DNA from: Roseateles sp. | GTDB taxonomy: Bacteria > Pseudomonadota > Gammaproteobacteria > Burkholderiales > Burkholderiaceae_C | Assembly: GCF_019237615.1 (NCBI RefSeq) | Contig: NZ_JAFAGT010000085.1 | Span: 186,001 to 250,000 of the forward strand | DNA: 64,000 nt | Reading direction: 5' to 3' | Shown here: positions 17,382 to 25,336 of the stretch, in pieces | How positions within the stretch are numbered: position 1 is the first letter of the stretch | Layout: every line of letters starts with the position of its first letter | Program-made: the position numbers and the translations under genes | Notes under the pieces: generated by a model | The model's input: the letters and a program-made list of their open reading frames with translations, nothing else | Databases searched by the model: none | What the model was told of the DNA's origin: nothing

Positions 17382-18938
17382 ATGTTTGGCTGGCCTCGCA
17401 ATTCGCTGACCTTCGCCGTCGTGCTGGCCCTGCTGCTGGGCCTGCTGCTGCCGACGACGGCCGTGCTGCTCTACGACAGCCAGAAGACGCGCGCCACGGC
17501 AATGGAGGAGCTCAAGCGCGACCTGTCGCGCGCGACCGAGGTGATGGCGCTGTCGCTGGCCGAGCCGGTCTGGCAGGTGTCGCCCGACCTGGCCGACCCC
17601 ATGGTCAAGGCGCAGATGGATGACCCGCGCTTCGTCTCCGTGCAGGTCGTCGAGCCGGCCTCCTCGGCGCCCTTCCTGTCGCAGCAGCGCGCCGGCGACT
17701 CGACCGACGACGACCTGGTGTTGAGCCAGACCCGCCCCATCCAGCGCGACGGCCGCGAGATCGCCAAGCTGACGGTGCACATGAGCGCCGCGCCACTGCT
17801 GGAGGCCAAGCGCGCCGAGGTGTGGCGAACCGTCTGGCGCAGCGGGCTGACGCTGACGCTGTCGCTGGTGCTGATGCTGTGGGTGCTGCAGCGCTATGTG
17901 CTGCGGCCGATGACGGAGCTGACCGGCGCCGCCGAGGCGCTGGCCGCCGGCCGGCTGGAGCAACCGCTGCATGTCGGCGGCGCGGACGAGATCGCGCGCG
18001 TCGGCGTCGCGATGGAGCGCATGCGCCAGGCTCTGCTGTCGGCGTTCGAGGCACTGCGCCAGCACAACCTCAACCTCGAGGAGATGGTGGCGCAGCGCAC
18101 AGCCGAGCTGACGGCCAGCAACGCCGAACTGTCCGAGGCGCTGCAGACGCTGCAGAAGGCGCAGCGCGAGCTGGTCGAGTCGGAGAAGCTCGCGTCGCTG
18201 GGACGGCTGGTGGCCGGCGTCGCGCATGAGCTGAACACGCCGCTGGGCAACGCGCTGACCGTCGTATCGGCGCTGGAAGACCGCTACCGCCAGCTCGAAG
18301 CGCTGCTGGGCGGCGGTGTGCAGTTGCGTCGCAGCACGCTGGAGGACCTGGCCCGCGACACGCGGCGCGGCCAGGACATCCTGCAGCGCAATGTGCAGAA
18401 GGCCGCCGACCTGGTGCGCGATTTCAAGCAGGTGGCCATAGACCAGACAGCCGACCTGCGGCGCGACTTCGACCTGGGCAAGGTCGTCGACGATGTGCTC
18501 GTCATGGTCGAGCCCAGCTTCAAGCACACGCCCTTCGTCATCGACACCGACCTGTGCCGCGGCCTGGCGATGAACAGCTACCCCGGCGCGCTGGGGCAGG
18601 TGCTGACCAACCTGCTGATGAACGCGCTGCTGCATGGCTTCGAGGGCCTGGCGCAAGGCAGGGTTCGCGTGCATTGCGCGCGGCTCAGCGACACCGAGGC
18701 CGAGCTGAGCGTCATCGACGACGGCCGCGGCATGGACGAGTCCGTGCGGCGGCGCATCTTCGATCCCTTCTTCACGACCAAGCTCGGCACCGGTGGCTCG
18801 GGCCTGGGCATGCACATCGTGCACAGCATCGTGACCAACGTGCTGGGCGGCCAGATCGAGGTGCGGTCCGCGCCCGGCCAGGGCACGCAGATGCTGATGC
18901 GCCTGCCATTGGTCGCGCCGCAGCGCACCGGCGGCTAG
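17382..18938 (+). CDS. Sensor histidine kinase
   Basis: About 518 residues. A first membrane helix (residues 9-32), a sensor region of about 120 residues, a second helix (about 152-170), HAMP, a coiled coil, a HisKA domain with the phospho-accepting His near 282 (GVAHELNTPLGN) and a HATPase domain (DDGRGMDE, GTGGSGLGMHIV). The start is uncertain: ATGs at 17370 and 17382 both fit and the frame opens further up at 17253. No response regulator adjoins it, so its partner lies elsewhere. It is divergent from the binding-protein gene. Confidence 0.9.
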   Translation: MFGWPRNSLTFAVVLALLLGLLLPTTAVLLYDSQKTRATAMEELKRDLSRATEVMALSLAEPVWQVSPDLADPMVKAQMDDPRFVSVQVVEPASSAPFLSQQRAGDSTDDDLVLSQTRPIQRDGREIAKLTVHMSAAPLLEAKRAEVWRTVWRSGLTLTLSLVLMLWVLQRYVLRPMTELTGAAEALAAGRLEQPLHVGGADEIARVGVAMERMRQALLSAFEALRQHNLNLEEMVAQRTAELTASNAELSEALQTLQKAQRELVESEKLASLGRLVAGVAHELNTPLGNALTVVSALEDRYRQLEALLGGGVQLRRSTLEDLARDTRRGQDILQRNVQKAADLVRDFKQVAIDQTADLRRDFDLGKVVDDVLVMVEPSFKHTPFVIDTDLCRGLAMNSYPGALGQVLTNLLMNALLHGFEGLAQGRVRVHCARLSDTEAELSVIDDGRGMDESVRRRIFDPFFTTKLGTGGSGLGMHIVHSIVTNVLGGQIEVRSAPGQGTQMLMRLPLVAPQRTGG

Positions 18939-18952
18939 GCGCCGACGGCACC

Positions 18953-19138
18953 TTACTGAGACGCGCTGGAGGCCGGGCCGGAAGTGGCCTCCACGGCCGC
19001 CGCCGCCGAAGCCGCCGGCTCATGGCCGGCTGTCACGTCGTGCTTCTCGCCGCTGAGGTCGATGTTGCCGCCGCTCTTGGTCAGGATGTACAGCGCCAGT
19101 GCGGCAAAGGCGATGAAGCCAACGATCAACTTCCACAT
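18953..19138 (-). CDS. Small single-helix membrane protein
   Basis: 61 residues starting MWKLIVGFIAFAALALYILT, a membrane helix at the N-terminus, followed by a polar Ala/Ser/Glu-rich tail. GGAG lies 9 bases before the ATG at 19138, which supports this start over longer in-frame extensions that run into intron-derived sequence. No family is recognised. It converges on the histidine kinase gene. Confidence 0.6.
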   Translation of the reverse strand: MWKLIVGFIAFAALALYILTKSGGNIDLSGEKHDVTAGHEPAASAAAAVEATSGPASSASQ

Positions 19139-19211
19139 GCTCGGGTCTCCGGGTTTGAACTGGGCGGAATTCTGCGCAGCGAGGCTGACGCTCAACTGAT
19201 GGCGCACCTCG

Positions 19212-19284
19212 GCATAGGGGGCTTCCGTCATAGGAAGCACCCCTGCCGCACCACCCGGCATGCGGGTCCGCACCGGGCGGTTCG
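19212..19284 (-). ncRNA. Domain V and VI of the group II intron
   Basis: Domain V is a hairpin of 13-15 bp per arm (ACCGCCCGGTGCG, GACC tetraloop, CGCATGCCGGGTGGT) with a 2-nt bulge in the 3' arm, the hallmark of the catalytic domain. Domain VI follows as a stem (GGGG, GCTTCC / GGAAGC, CCCC) with an unpaired A on the 3' side as the likely branch point. Both look structurally intact. Confidence 0.65.
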
Positions 19285-19295
19285 AGAGCTTGAGG

Positions 19296-19415
19296 TCATG
19301 AGCGCCGGGGCACGCCCAACCGGTCGAAGTAGCCAATGGTCAGTACCGTCTTGAGCAGTCGGTCCCTGTTCTTCCACCAGCGTCGGCTGTTGGCCTCGGC
19401 GGCCCCGCTACCCGG
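19296..19415 (-). pseudogene. C-terminal remnant of group II intron reverse transcriptase/maturase
   Basis: About 39 codons without a start read ...EANSRRWWKN, then RDRLLKTVLTIGYFDRLGV and PRRS before TGA. This closely follows the extreme C-terminus of bacterial intron-encoded maturases (RRWW... and ...YFDRLGVPR). A TAG closes the frame upstream. The rest of the roughly 400-residue protein is absent. Confidence 0.75.
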
Positions 19416-19745
19416 CTACTGCGACCTCACTCCGGCTCAAGCCATCGCTCTTTCAGGCGTGAGGCGAGGACTCCCCAGGCAATTGCGCACTCCTTCATCG
19501 CACAACCGCCGCATCTACGCCGCTTCGCCTTGGTCGCAAGAGCTTCGTGGTCTTGGGCCCACTCGCCCTGCTCGGCAGCGCCTTCCATGCGGTTCTTGTT
19601 CATCGGCTCGCGATTCGCGCTCCACGCTTCCTCCCCACATCCGGTCGCCCTCGTGCAGTTGCGCTTCACTTCGCTCGCTGTGACCGGCTCGCGGGAGGGC
19701 TTGCACCTCCAGGATGTGCGCCCATGCTGGGCGCACCCAACGAAA

Positions 19746-19766
19746 AAGGCCGGCGATGCCGGCCTT
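19746..19766 (-). terminator. Intrinsic terminator of the MFS transporter gene
   Basis: A perfect 9-bp stem (AAGGCCGGC paired with GCCGGCCTT) with a 3-base loop is followed on the minus strand by TTTTTCG. It lies 82 bp past the MFS stop codon and directly before the group II intron. Confidence 0.85.
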
Positions 19767-19774
19767 CGGTTCGT

Positions 19775-19800
19775 GCCAGCCGGCTTGCAAGCCGGCTGGC
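19775..19800. terminator. Perfect 26-bp palindrome downstream of the MFS gene
   Basis: Both 13-base arms (GCCAGCCGGCTTG and its complement) pair without a mismatch, so the RNA forms a long GC-rich hairpin 48 bp after the MFS stop and 8 bp before the main terminator stem. It may act with it as a tandem terminator or protect the mRNA 3' end. Confidence 0.55.
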
Positions 19801-19847
19801 CCTTCGTGGGGCGTGGGACGGGCCTCAGGGCCCGCCCCGGCCATCAC

Positions 19848-21542
19848 TCAGTCCTTCGCGTAGATGTCCACGTCCTTGGTCTCGCGGACGAAGAGCAAGC
19901 CGATGACGAAGCTCATCGCGGCGATGACGATGGGGTACCAGAGGCCGTGGTAGATGTTGCCGTTCTGCGCCACCATCGCGAAGGTGATGGAGGGCAGCAT
20001 GCCGCCGAACCAGCCGTTGCCGATGTGGTACGGCAGGCTCATCGAGGTGTAGCGGATGCGGGTCGGGAACAGCTCGACGAGCATCGCGGCGATCGGGCCG
20101 TAGACCATGGTCACGTACAGCACCAGCACGAACAGGAGGGCAACGACCAGCGGCACGTTGGCCTTGGACATGTCGGCCTTGGCCGGGTAGCCGGCTGCCT
20201 TCATCGCGTCCGCCAGGTCCTTCTTGAAGGTGGCGACGGCCTTGGTGCTGGCTTCGTCGAACTTGTGCTCGGTCAGCTTGGTCGCCGTGGGCACTGCGAT
20301 TTCCTTGTCGCCGACGCGCAGGACGGTCTGTGCACCGGCCGGGGCCTCGACGGTCTCGGAGCTGGCCGAGGACTGGGCCAGGGCACGCTTGGCGATGTCG
20401 CAGGCACTCGTGAAGTCCACCTCGCGCGCCCAGGGGCTACCCTGGAAGGAGCAGTTGGCCATGTTGGTGCTCAGCGTGACCTTGGAGGTCGCCTGGGCAC
20501 GGGCGAGGTCGGGGTTGGCCGCCTCGGTCAGCGCCTTGAACAGCGGGAAGTAGGTCACCGCAGCGAGCAGCAGGCCGGCCATGATGATGGGTTTGCGGCC
20601 AATCTTGTCGGACAGCGTGCCGAAGATGACGAAGAACGGCGTGCCCAGGATCAGCGCGATCGCGATCCAGATGTTGGCGGCGGCGGCGTCGATCTTGAGC
20701 ACCGACGTCAGGAAGAACAGCGCGTAGAACTGGCCCGAATACCAGACCACGCCCTGGCCGGCCACGAGGCCGAAGAGGGCCAGCAGCACGATCTTCAGGT
20801 TCTTCCACTGGCCGAAGGACTCGGACAGCGGCGCCTTGGAGGTCTTGCCCTCGGCCTTCATCTTCTGGAAGGCAGGCGACTCGTTCATCGACAACCGGAT
20901 CCACACCGAGATGCCCAGCAGCAGGATGGAGACGATGAAGGGCACGCGCCAGCCCCACTCGCCGAAGTCCTTCTCGCCCAGCGAGGTGCGCACGCCGAGG
21001 ATGACCATCAGCGACAGGAACAGGCCCAGCGTCGCCGTAGTCTGGATCCACGACGTGTAAGCGCCGCGCTTGCCGTGCGGCGCATGCTCGGCCACGTAGG
21101 TGGCCGCGCCACCGTACTCACCGCCGAGGGCCAGGCCTTGCAGCAGACGCAGGCCGATCAGGATGACCGGGGCCGCGGCGCCTATGGTCGCGTAGGTGGG
21201 CAGCACGCCGACGATGAAGGTCGACAGGCCCATGATCAGGATGGTGACCAGGAAGGTGTACTTGCGGCCGATCATGTCGCCCAGGCGACCGAACACCAGC
21301 GCGCCGAAGGGGCGCACGATGAAGCCGGCGGCGAAGGCCATCAGCGACGCGATGAACGCCGCCTGGGGGTCCAGCCCCGAGAAGAACTGCTTGGCAATGA
21401 TGGGTGCCAGCGAGCCGTAAAGGTAGAAGTCGTACCACTCGAACACCGTGCCCAGCGACGAGGCGAAGATGACCTTCTTCTCCTCGCGGGTCATCGGCGT
21501 CGACGCGGAACCTGCAGTTGCATTTGCAGTCGCAGTTGCCAT
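19848..21542 (-). CDS. MFS transporter, metabolite:H+ symporter (MHS) type
   Basis: 564 residues with 12 predicted membrane helices. MHS features are clear: FEWYDFYLYGSLAP in helix 1, GRLGDMIGRK in loop 2-3, LGGEYGGAATYVAEHAP in helix 4-5 and SDKIGRKP in loop 8-9. Family members import organic acids, betaine or shikimate with protons. It is about 120 residues longer than usual because of an insertion between helices 9 and 10 (about 20165-20530) with two cysteines that should face the periplasm. The ATG at 21542 has GGAG upstream. Transcription ends at the tandem hairpins before the intron. Confidence 0.92.
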   Translation of the reverse strand: MATATANATAGSASTPMTREEKKVIFASSLGTVFEWYDFYLYGSLAPIIAKQFFSGLDPQAAFIASLMAFAAGFIVRPFGALVFGRLGDMIGRKYTFLVTILIMGLSTFIVGVLPTYATIGAAAPVILIGLRLLQGLALGGEYGGAATYVAEHAPHGKRGAYTSWIQTTATLGLFLSLMVILGVRTSLGEKDFGEWGWRVPFIVSILLLGISVWIRLSMNESPAFQKMKAEGKTSKAPLSESFGQWKNLKIVLLALFGLVAGQGVVWYSGQFYALFFLTSVLKIDAAAANIWIAIALILGTPFFVIFGTLSDKIGRKPIIMAGLLLAAVTYFPLFKALTEAANPDLARAQATSKVTLSTNMANCSFQGSPWAREVDFTSACDIAKRALAQSSASSETVEAPAGAQTVLRVGDKEIAVPTATKLTEHKFDEASTKAVATFKKDLADAMKAAGYPAKADMSKANVPLVVALLFVLVLYVTMVYGPIAAMLVELFPTRIRYTSMSLPYHIGNGWFGGMLPSITFAMVAQNGNIYHGLWYPIVIAAMSFVIGLLFVRETKDVDIYAKD

Positions 21543-21631
21543 GAAAAGTCTCCGTCTGTAGTCGGACCGCTCCACGGCGGAACAGCCCTTGCGACAGCAC
21601 TATTCACGTGCCCTCTGACCCCGTTCTGACG

Positions 21632-21695
21632 CGATTCTGAATCGAGGCTGACAAACCCCGCAGAAACCCGTGGCGATCGTTTCTCAATGCGAGAA
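21632..21695. promoter_or_regulatory. Two inverted repeats upstream of the MFS gene
   Basis: CGATTC-T-GAATCG (21632-21644) and TTCTC-AATGC-GAGAA (21681-21695) lie 90-150 bp before the MFS start in the 230-bp spacer. They are candidate operators; no regulator gene adjoins, so the factor is unknown. Confidence 0.4.
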
Positions 21696-21772
21696 CCGAT
21701 GCCGCTCACGGGTAAATCCTGAGACGATTCGCGTCAGCCTGGGACGCTCCCGACGGCGTGGAGCAACGCCTC

Positions 21773-22432
21773 TCAGTGCTTTCTCGTGATGCCCGGGCGC
21801 GGCTGGGCTGTCTGCTCCCAGACGCCGCTGCGGAACCAGGGGTCGCCATCCAGCGCCGCACGCAGCATGGGCAGCGCGTCCTGGCCCCAGAACAGGCGGC
21901 CCTCGAACTCCACCGTCGGCACGCCGAAGACGCCCAGCGCCAGCGCGCCTTCGGTCTCGCTGCGCAGGCGCTGCTTGACGGCCTCGCCCGCCGGGTCCTG
22001 CGCGGGAGCGAGACGCTCCGCGAGCGCGGCCAGGCGCGCCGCGTCGTTGGCATCGGCGCCAGCGCCGCGCCAGACATGATGGAAGAGTTGCTCGACGACC
22101 CAGCGCCCCGGCGTGTCACCCGGCTGCCCCTGCGGCGCCGCGCAGGCCCAGCCCAGGCGCAGCAGCGGCAGCGGGTTGAACGGGTGCTGGGCCGGCGGGT
22201 CCAGCACCACGCCCTGGCTGTGCGCCAGCCAGGCCACCTGACGGAAGGTCCAGCGCCGCTTGGCCTCGATCTCGGCCGGCCCCTTCTGCCCCAGCGCCTG
22301 CAGCAGCGCCGCGAACAGGATGGGACGGTAGACCACCTCGACGCTGTGCCCGGCCAGCGCCTCGGGTAGGGCCTCGAAGCCCAGCGCCGCATAGGGCGAG
22401 ATGGGGTCGAAATAGAAGGTCAGCCGCTTCAT
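21773..22432 (-). CDS. DsbA-family isomerase (2-hydroxychromene-2-carboxylate isomerase-like)
   Basis: 219 residues. A kappa-GST/DsbA thioredoxin fold: the N-terminus FYFDPISPYAALG has the HCCA isomerase Ser-Pro-Tyr motif in place of a CxxC, and GVFGVPTVEFEGRLFWGQDAL is the conserved cis-proline region. These glutathione-dependent enzymes act in naphthalene-type degradation, but many paralogues serve unknown substrates. The ATG at 22432 overlaps the DUF1289 gene's stop (ATGA). Confidence 0.88.
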   Translation of the reverse strand: MKRLTFYFDPISPYAALGFEALPEALAGHSVEVVYRPILFAALLQALGQKGPAEIEAKRRWTFRQVAWLAHSQGVVLDPPAQHPFNPLPLLRLGWACAAPQGQPGDTPGRWVVEQLFHHVWRGAGADANDAARLAALAERLAPAQDPAGEAVKQRLRSETEGALALGVFGVPTVEFEGRLFWGQDALPMLRAALDGDPWFRSGVWEQTAQPRPGITRKH

Positions 22433-22656
22433 CGATCCTGTTCCTCGCTGTGGGGCCAGGGGCCCAGCCACAGGCCATGGCGGTGCATCTCGACGCGGCG
22501 CTCGGGCAGTTGGTCCAGGATATGGCGCTGCACGGTCTCGGGCGCGCCGCCCCAGCCGGCGATCTCGTTGATGCTGCGCGCGCAGCCGCGGCACCAACCG
22601 GTCGCCGCGTCCATCTGGCAGACGTTCACGCAGGGTGACGTCGAGGCGGGTTTCAC
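22429..22656 (-). CDS. DUF1289 domain protein
   Basis: 75 residues. It has the short cysteine pattern typical of DUF1289 (SPCVNVCQMD, then GWCRGCARSINEI), four Cys that could bind a metal, and the IxxWxxxP-like helix. Function is unknown. It overlaps both neighbours by 4 bp (ATGA at each end), inside a tightly coupled four-gene run. Confidence 0.85.
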   Translation of the reverse strand: MKPASTSPCVNVCQMDAATGWCRGCARSINEIAGWGGAPETVQRHILDQLPERRVEMHRHGLWLGPWPHSEEQDR

Positions 22657-23165
22657 GCCTGCACCACGTCGATGACGGGGGCCCCGGTCAAGGCCTCCAG
22701 CTGCGCCGGCGTCAGCTTGAAGACGCCGTTCGGATGGCCGGCCGCAGCCCAGATGATGTCGAAGCGGAACAGCTCGCGGTCGATGTAGAGCTGGGGCGCC
22801 GCGAAGCCGGCAGCGGGCGCGAACCCGGCCGGCGACACCCCGCCGATGGAGAAGCCCGTCCGGGCCTTGACGAAGTCGGCGTCGGCTCGGCCCAGCGCGC
22901 CGGTGTGGGGCTTGAGCTTGGCCTCGTCGACGCGCTTGTCGCCCGAGGTGACGACGAGCACGGCCCCGTCCTCAGCCCCGTCGGCCTTGCGCCGAAATAC
23001 CACGCACTTGGCGATCTGGCCCAGCGTCACGCCCAGCGCGTCAGCGGCCTCCTGAGCGGTGCGGGCCGCGACGTCCAGCCACAGCGGCCGGTGCGGGTGT
23101 GCGAGCGCCGCCAGTGCGGCGCTGACGCGCTGGAAGCCTTCGGGGCGGGTATCTGTGTCAGCCAT
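22653..23165 (-). CDS. YbaK/EbsC family aminoacyl-tRNA deacylase
   Basis: 170 residues. The family hydrolyses mischarged tRNAs (ProX/YbaK-type trans-editing). Conserved elements are CVVFRRK, a Lys-containing TSGDKRVDEAKL and GFSIGGVSPAGF, with the GGVSP loop typical of the editing site. The ATG at 23165 is used; another ATG at 23174 is in frame and neither has a clear ribosome-binding site. Overlaps DUF1289 by ATGA. Confidence 0.9.
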   Translation of the reverse strand: MADTDTRPEGFQRVSAALAALAHPHRPLWLDVAARTAQEAADALGVTLGQIAKCVVFRRKADGAEDGAVLVVTSGDKRVDEAKLKPHTGALGRADADFVKARTGFSIGGVSPAGFAPAAGFAAPQLYIDRELFRFDIIWAAAGHPNGVFKLTPAQLEALTGAPVIDVVQA

Positions 23166-23191
23166 GGCCACCATTGTGGCGCGGCCGGCCC

Positions 23192-23581
23192 TCAGTCGCG
23201 GTCCTTGCCGTGGCCCTTGCCATGCTTCCTGCCGCGGTCCTCGCCCTGGTCGTTGTCGTTCTGCGGCCGGGCGTAGCGCTGCTGGTACCAGTCCTCGCGG
23301 ACGAAGTAGACCGGCACGTCGCAGGCGTTGTAGCGGGCGCAATGCTTGGCCCAATGCTTCTGGTGGCCGGGCGGGATGCGCATGTAGACGGGCTCGACAT
23401 GCCCGGGCCGGCGCTGCGCCCAGACGGGCTGCGGCAGCACGACGGGCGGCGGGGCGACGTTGCCGACGTCGATGCGGCCGTAGAAGCCCGGCTGGCCGAT
23501 CTGCACGGACACGCCGACGTCGGCGGCCGGGGCTGAGGCCGCCAGCAGCGCCAGCGCGGCGAGCGGGAGGATCTTCTTCAT
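23192..23581 (-). CDS. Secreted small protein of unknown function
   Basis: 129 residues. A signal peptide (MKKILPLAALALLAASAPAA) is followed by a Pro-rich region (APPPVVLPQP), a conserved-looking block with two cysteines (HWAKHCARYNACDVPVYFV) and a basic, Lys/His-rich tail (GRKHGKGHGKDRD). Similar proteins occur across betaproteobacteria without known role. AAGGAG lies 6 bases before the ATG at 23581. Confidence 0.75.
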   Translation of the reverse strand: MKKILPLAALALLAASAPAADVGVSVQIGQPGFYGRIDVGNVAPPPVVLPQPVWAQRRPGHVEPVYMRIPPGHQKHWAKHCARYNACDVPVYFVREDWYQQRYARPQNDNDQGEDRGRKHGKGHGKDRD

Positions 23582-23594
23582 GGCTGCTCCTTCT

Positions 23595-23987
23595 TCAAGG
23601 AGTGGGCAGCGTGAACTCGAAGTCGTAGAAATGCTGGTGGCCTTCGACGCGTATACCCATGCGGCCCGAGAGTCCGGCGAGCGCGCCGGTGCCGGAGTCT
23701 GGCACGACGGTGATGAGCAGCGTCGGCTGGCCGCGGTCCATGCGGCCATGATGAACGAGGGCAAAGCTGCCCTCGCGGCCCAGCAGCGTGCCGGTCACCG
23801 TCTCCAGCGCCACATAGGCGGCCGAGCCGGCAGTGCTGCCATGCGTGGCCAGCATCTGGCCGGCGCCGCGGGCCTCGAGGGCGCCGCGATATTGCTTGTC
23901 GAGCAGCATGCGGCCGATGGCGGGGCTCTCGCCCTCCGCGTCACGGGTCGTCATGCCGACGCTGAATTCGCCGCTGATCGAGGTCAT
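23595..23987 (-). CDS. DUF3224 domain protein
   Basis: 130 residues. A compact beta-barrel-type family (DUF3224, allene oxide cyclase-like fold in known structures); function unknown. Recognised by the TGTLLGREGSFALVHHG and [14 protein letters not shown] patterns and the closing HFYDFEFTLP. A strong AAGGAG precedes the ATG at 23987, which overlaps the cyanophycinase stop as ATGA. Confidence 0.85.
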   Translation of the reverse strand: MTSISGEFSVGMTTRDAEGESPAIGRMLLDKQYRGALEARGAGQMLATHGSTAGSAAYVALETVTGTLLGREGSFALVHHGRMDRGQPTLLITVVPDSGTGALAGLSGRMGIRVEGHQHFYDFEFTLPTP

Positions 23988-25219
23988 CGCCGTTCTCCTT
24001 GAAGCCGCGGCTTCGATTCGACCACGCGCGGCGACTCGGCGGCCAGCGGCGTGAACAGGGGGTGGGCCACGCGCACCGGCACGACATCCAGCCGGGCGCC
24101 GAGCACCGTGTAGTCCTCGCTGCCCAGCAGCGCACTGCACCAGCCGACCGTACCGGGGCCGCGGCGCAGGCGGAACTCGAAGCCGATGTCCGGCAGCGGG
24201 TCGCAGGGCCCGGGATTGGCCCGGTAGGCCAGGCCGCGCACCTCGGCCGCCGGGCCGTCCAGCAGCTGGGCGAGCGCCTGGCGGATGCATCCGTCACCGA
24301 GGATGTCGAGGAAGTAGCGTTCGGGCCGCTGGCGCGGCAGGAAGCCGGGAGCGGCCGGCTCGATACGCGGCTCACGTAGCTTGTGCGCGGCGGGCAGCGT
24401 CTCGCCGCTGGCGAGGTCGTGGCGATCGCCCTGGTCCAGATAGGCCAGGCGGGCGCCGCGCAGGTTGAAGGCCGGCAACTCGACATCGCGGGTGGCCTCG
24501 CCGAGGTCGACGAGGACGGCGCCGCTGCCGCCAATGACCTCCAGCCGCGTGCCCTTGATGACGACCGCGGCGTTCTCGTCGACGCCCAGGCCGAAGCGGC
24601 AGCCCAGCGCCTGCAGCGCCGGCAGCATGCGCCCGATGCGGCCGCGCTTGAGGAAATGCTGGTCGACGAGGAGCTCGGGCAGGACGAAGCCGAAGCCGCG
24701 GTCGTACTCGAGGCCGGCCCGCCACTGGCCGCGCAGCACAGCCAGGTTGTCCATCGCGTCGCGGAACATCAGCCGGCTCATGACGGCCGCGCCGGCGCTG
24801 GTGCCCGCGATGACTCCGCCGGCCGCGAAGACGGCGCGGATGGCGTCCAGCATGGCGGTCGGCTGGCCGCCGGGCTGCAGCGTGTCGACGAGGTACTCCT
24901 GGGCGCCGCCCGAGAAGAACACCGCCCTGCAGGCGGCGACGCGCGCGATCAGCGCGGCGTCGTTCAGCGTTGCCGCCAGGTCCACGCCTTCAAGATGCGG
25001 CGCGAGCGGCACCGCCTCGGCGCAGGCGCCGCAGCGGTTCAGCGCCGCGACGATCTGGGCCGCGATGCGCACGGGCTCATGCGCCGCCGTCGGGAACACC
25101 GCAATGGGCGCGCCGGCGCCGCCGGCTTCGTCGACGATGCGCTGCCAGACAGCATCACTGTCGGTTCTGAGCGCACCGCCGATGACGACGACGGTGCCGG
25201 CTTGGGAAGGGCTGTGCAA
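23984..25219 (-). CDS. Cyanophycinase (peptidase S51 family), cytoplasmic
   Basis: 411 residues, no signal peptide. It hydrolyses the Asp-Arg polymer cyanophycin, or related beta-linked peptides, to dipeptides. The catalytic serine sits in the nucleophile elbow AGTSAGAAVMS, with conserved FFSGGAQE, DQHFLKRGRIGRML and GVDENAAVVI. The C-terminal 130 residues extend beyond the basic cyanophycinase core and match the extension of the next gene. No cyanophycin synthetase is in the window. It is coupled downstream to the DUF3224 gene. Confidence 0.92.
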   Translation of the reverse strand: MHSPSQAGTVVVIGGALRTDSDAVWQRIVDEAGGAGAPIAVFPTAAHEPVRIAAQIVAALNRCGACAEAVPLAPHLEGVDLAATLNDAALIARVAACRAVFFSGGAQEYLVDTLQPGGQPTAMLDAIRAVFAAGGVIAGTSAGAAVMSRLMFRDAMDNLAVLRGQWRAGLEYDRGFGFVLPELLVDQHFLKRGRIGRMLPALQALGCRFGLGVDENAAVVIKGTRLEVIGGSGAVLVDLGEATRDVELPAFNLRGARLAYLDQGDRHDLASGETLPAAHKLREPRIEPAAPGFLPRQRPERYFLDILGDGCIRQALAQLLDGPAAEVRGLAYRANPGPCDPLPDIGFEFRLRRGPGTVGWCSALLGSEDYTVLGARLDVVPVRVAHPLFTPLAAESPRVVESKPRLQGERR

Positions 25220-25336
25220 GATGGATGCGAAAAGGCGGAAGTCGCAGGCCTGTCATCTTGGCAGGCCTGCGCGAGATTCGACAGCGGGTCAGGCCCGAGA
25301 AAACGCAACGCTTGTGACCAGGCGCTGCACAAATCT

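Larger units (their letters stand above)
19210..19736 (-). mobile_element. Group II intron remnant lacking its reverse transcriptase
   Basis: On the minus strand a group II intron-type 5' end, GTGCGCCCAGCATGGGCG (from 19736), is followed by about 320 nt of domain I-III-like sequence, the last codons of an intron maturase (19415-19296), a domain V hairpin (about 19284-19249) and a domain VI-like hairpin (about 19247-19212). The reverse transcriptase gene itself is gone, so this is an internally deleted, ORF-less intron. It sits 10 bp past the stem of the intrinsic terminator of the MFS gene, the preferred target type of class C (bacterial IIC) introns. The 3' boundary is approximate. Confidence 0.75.
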
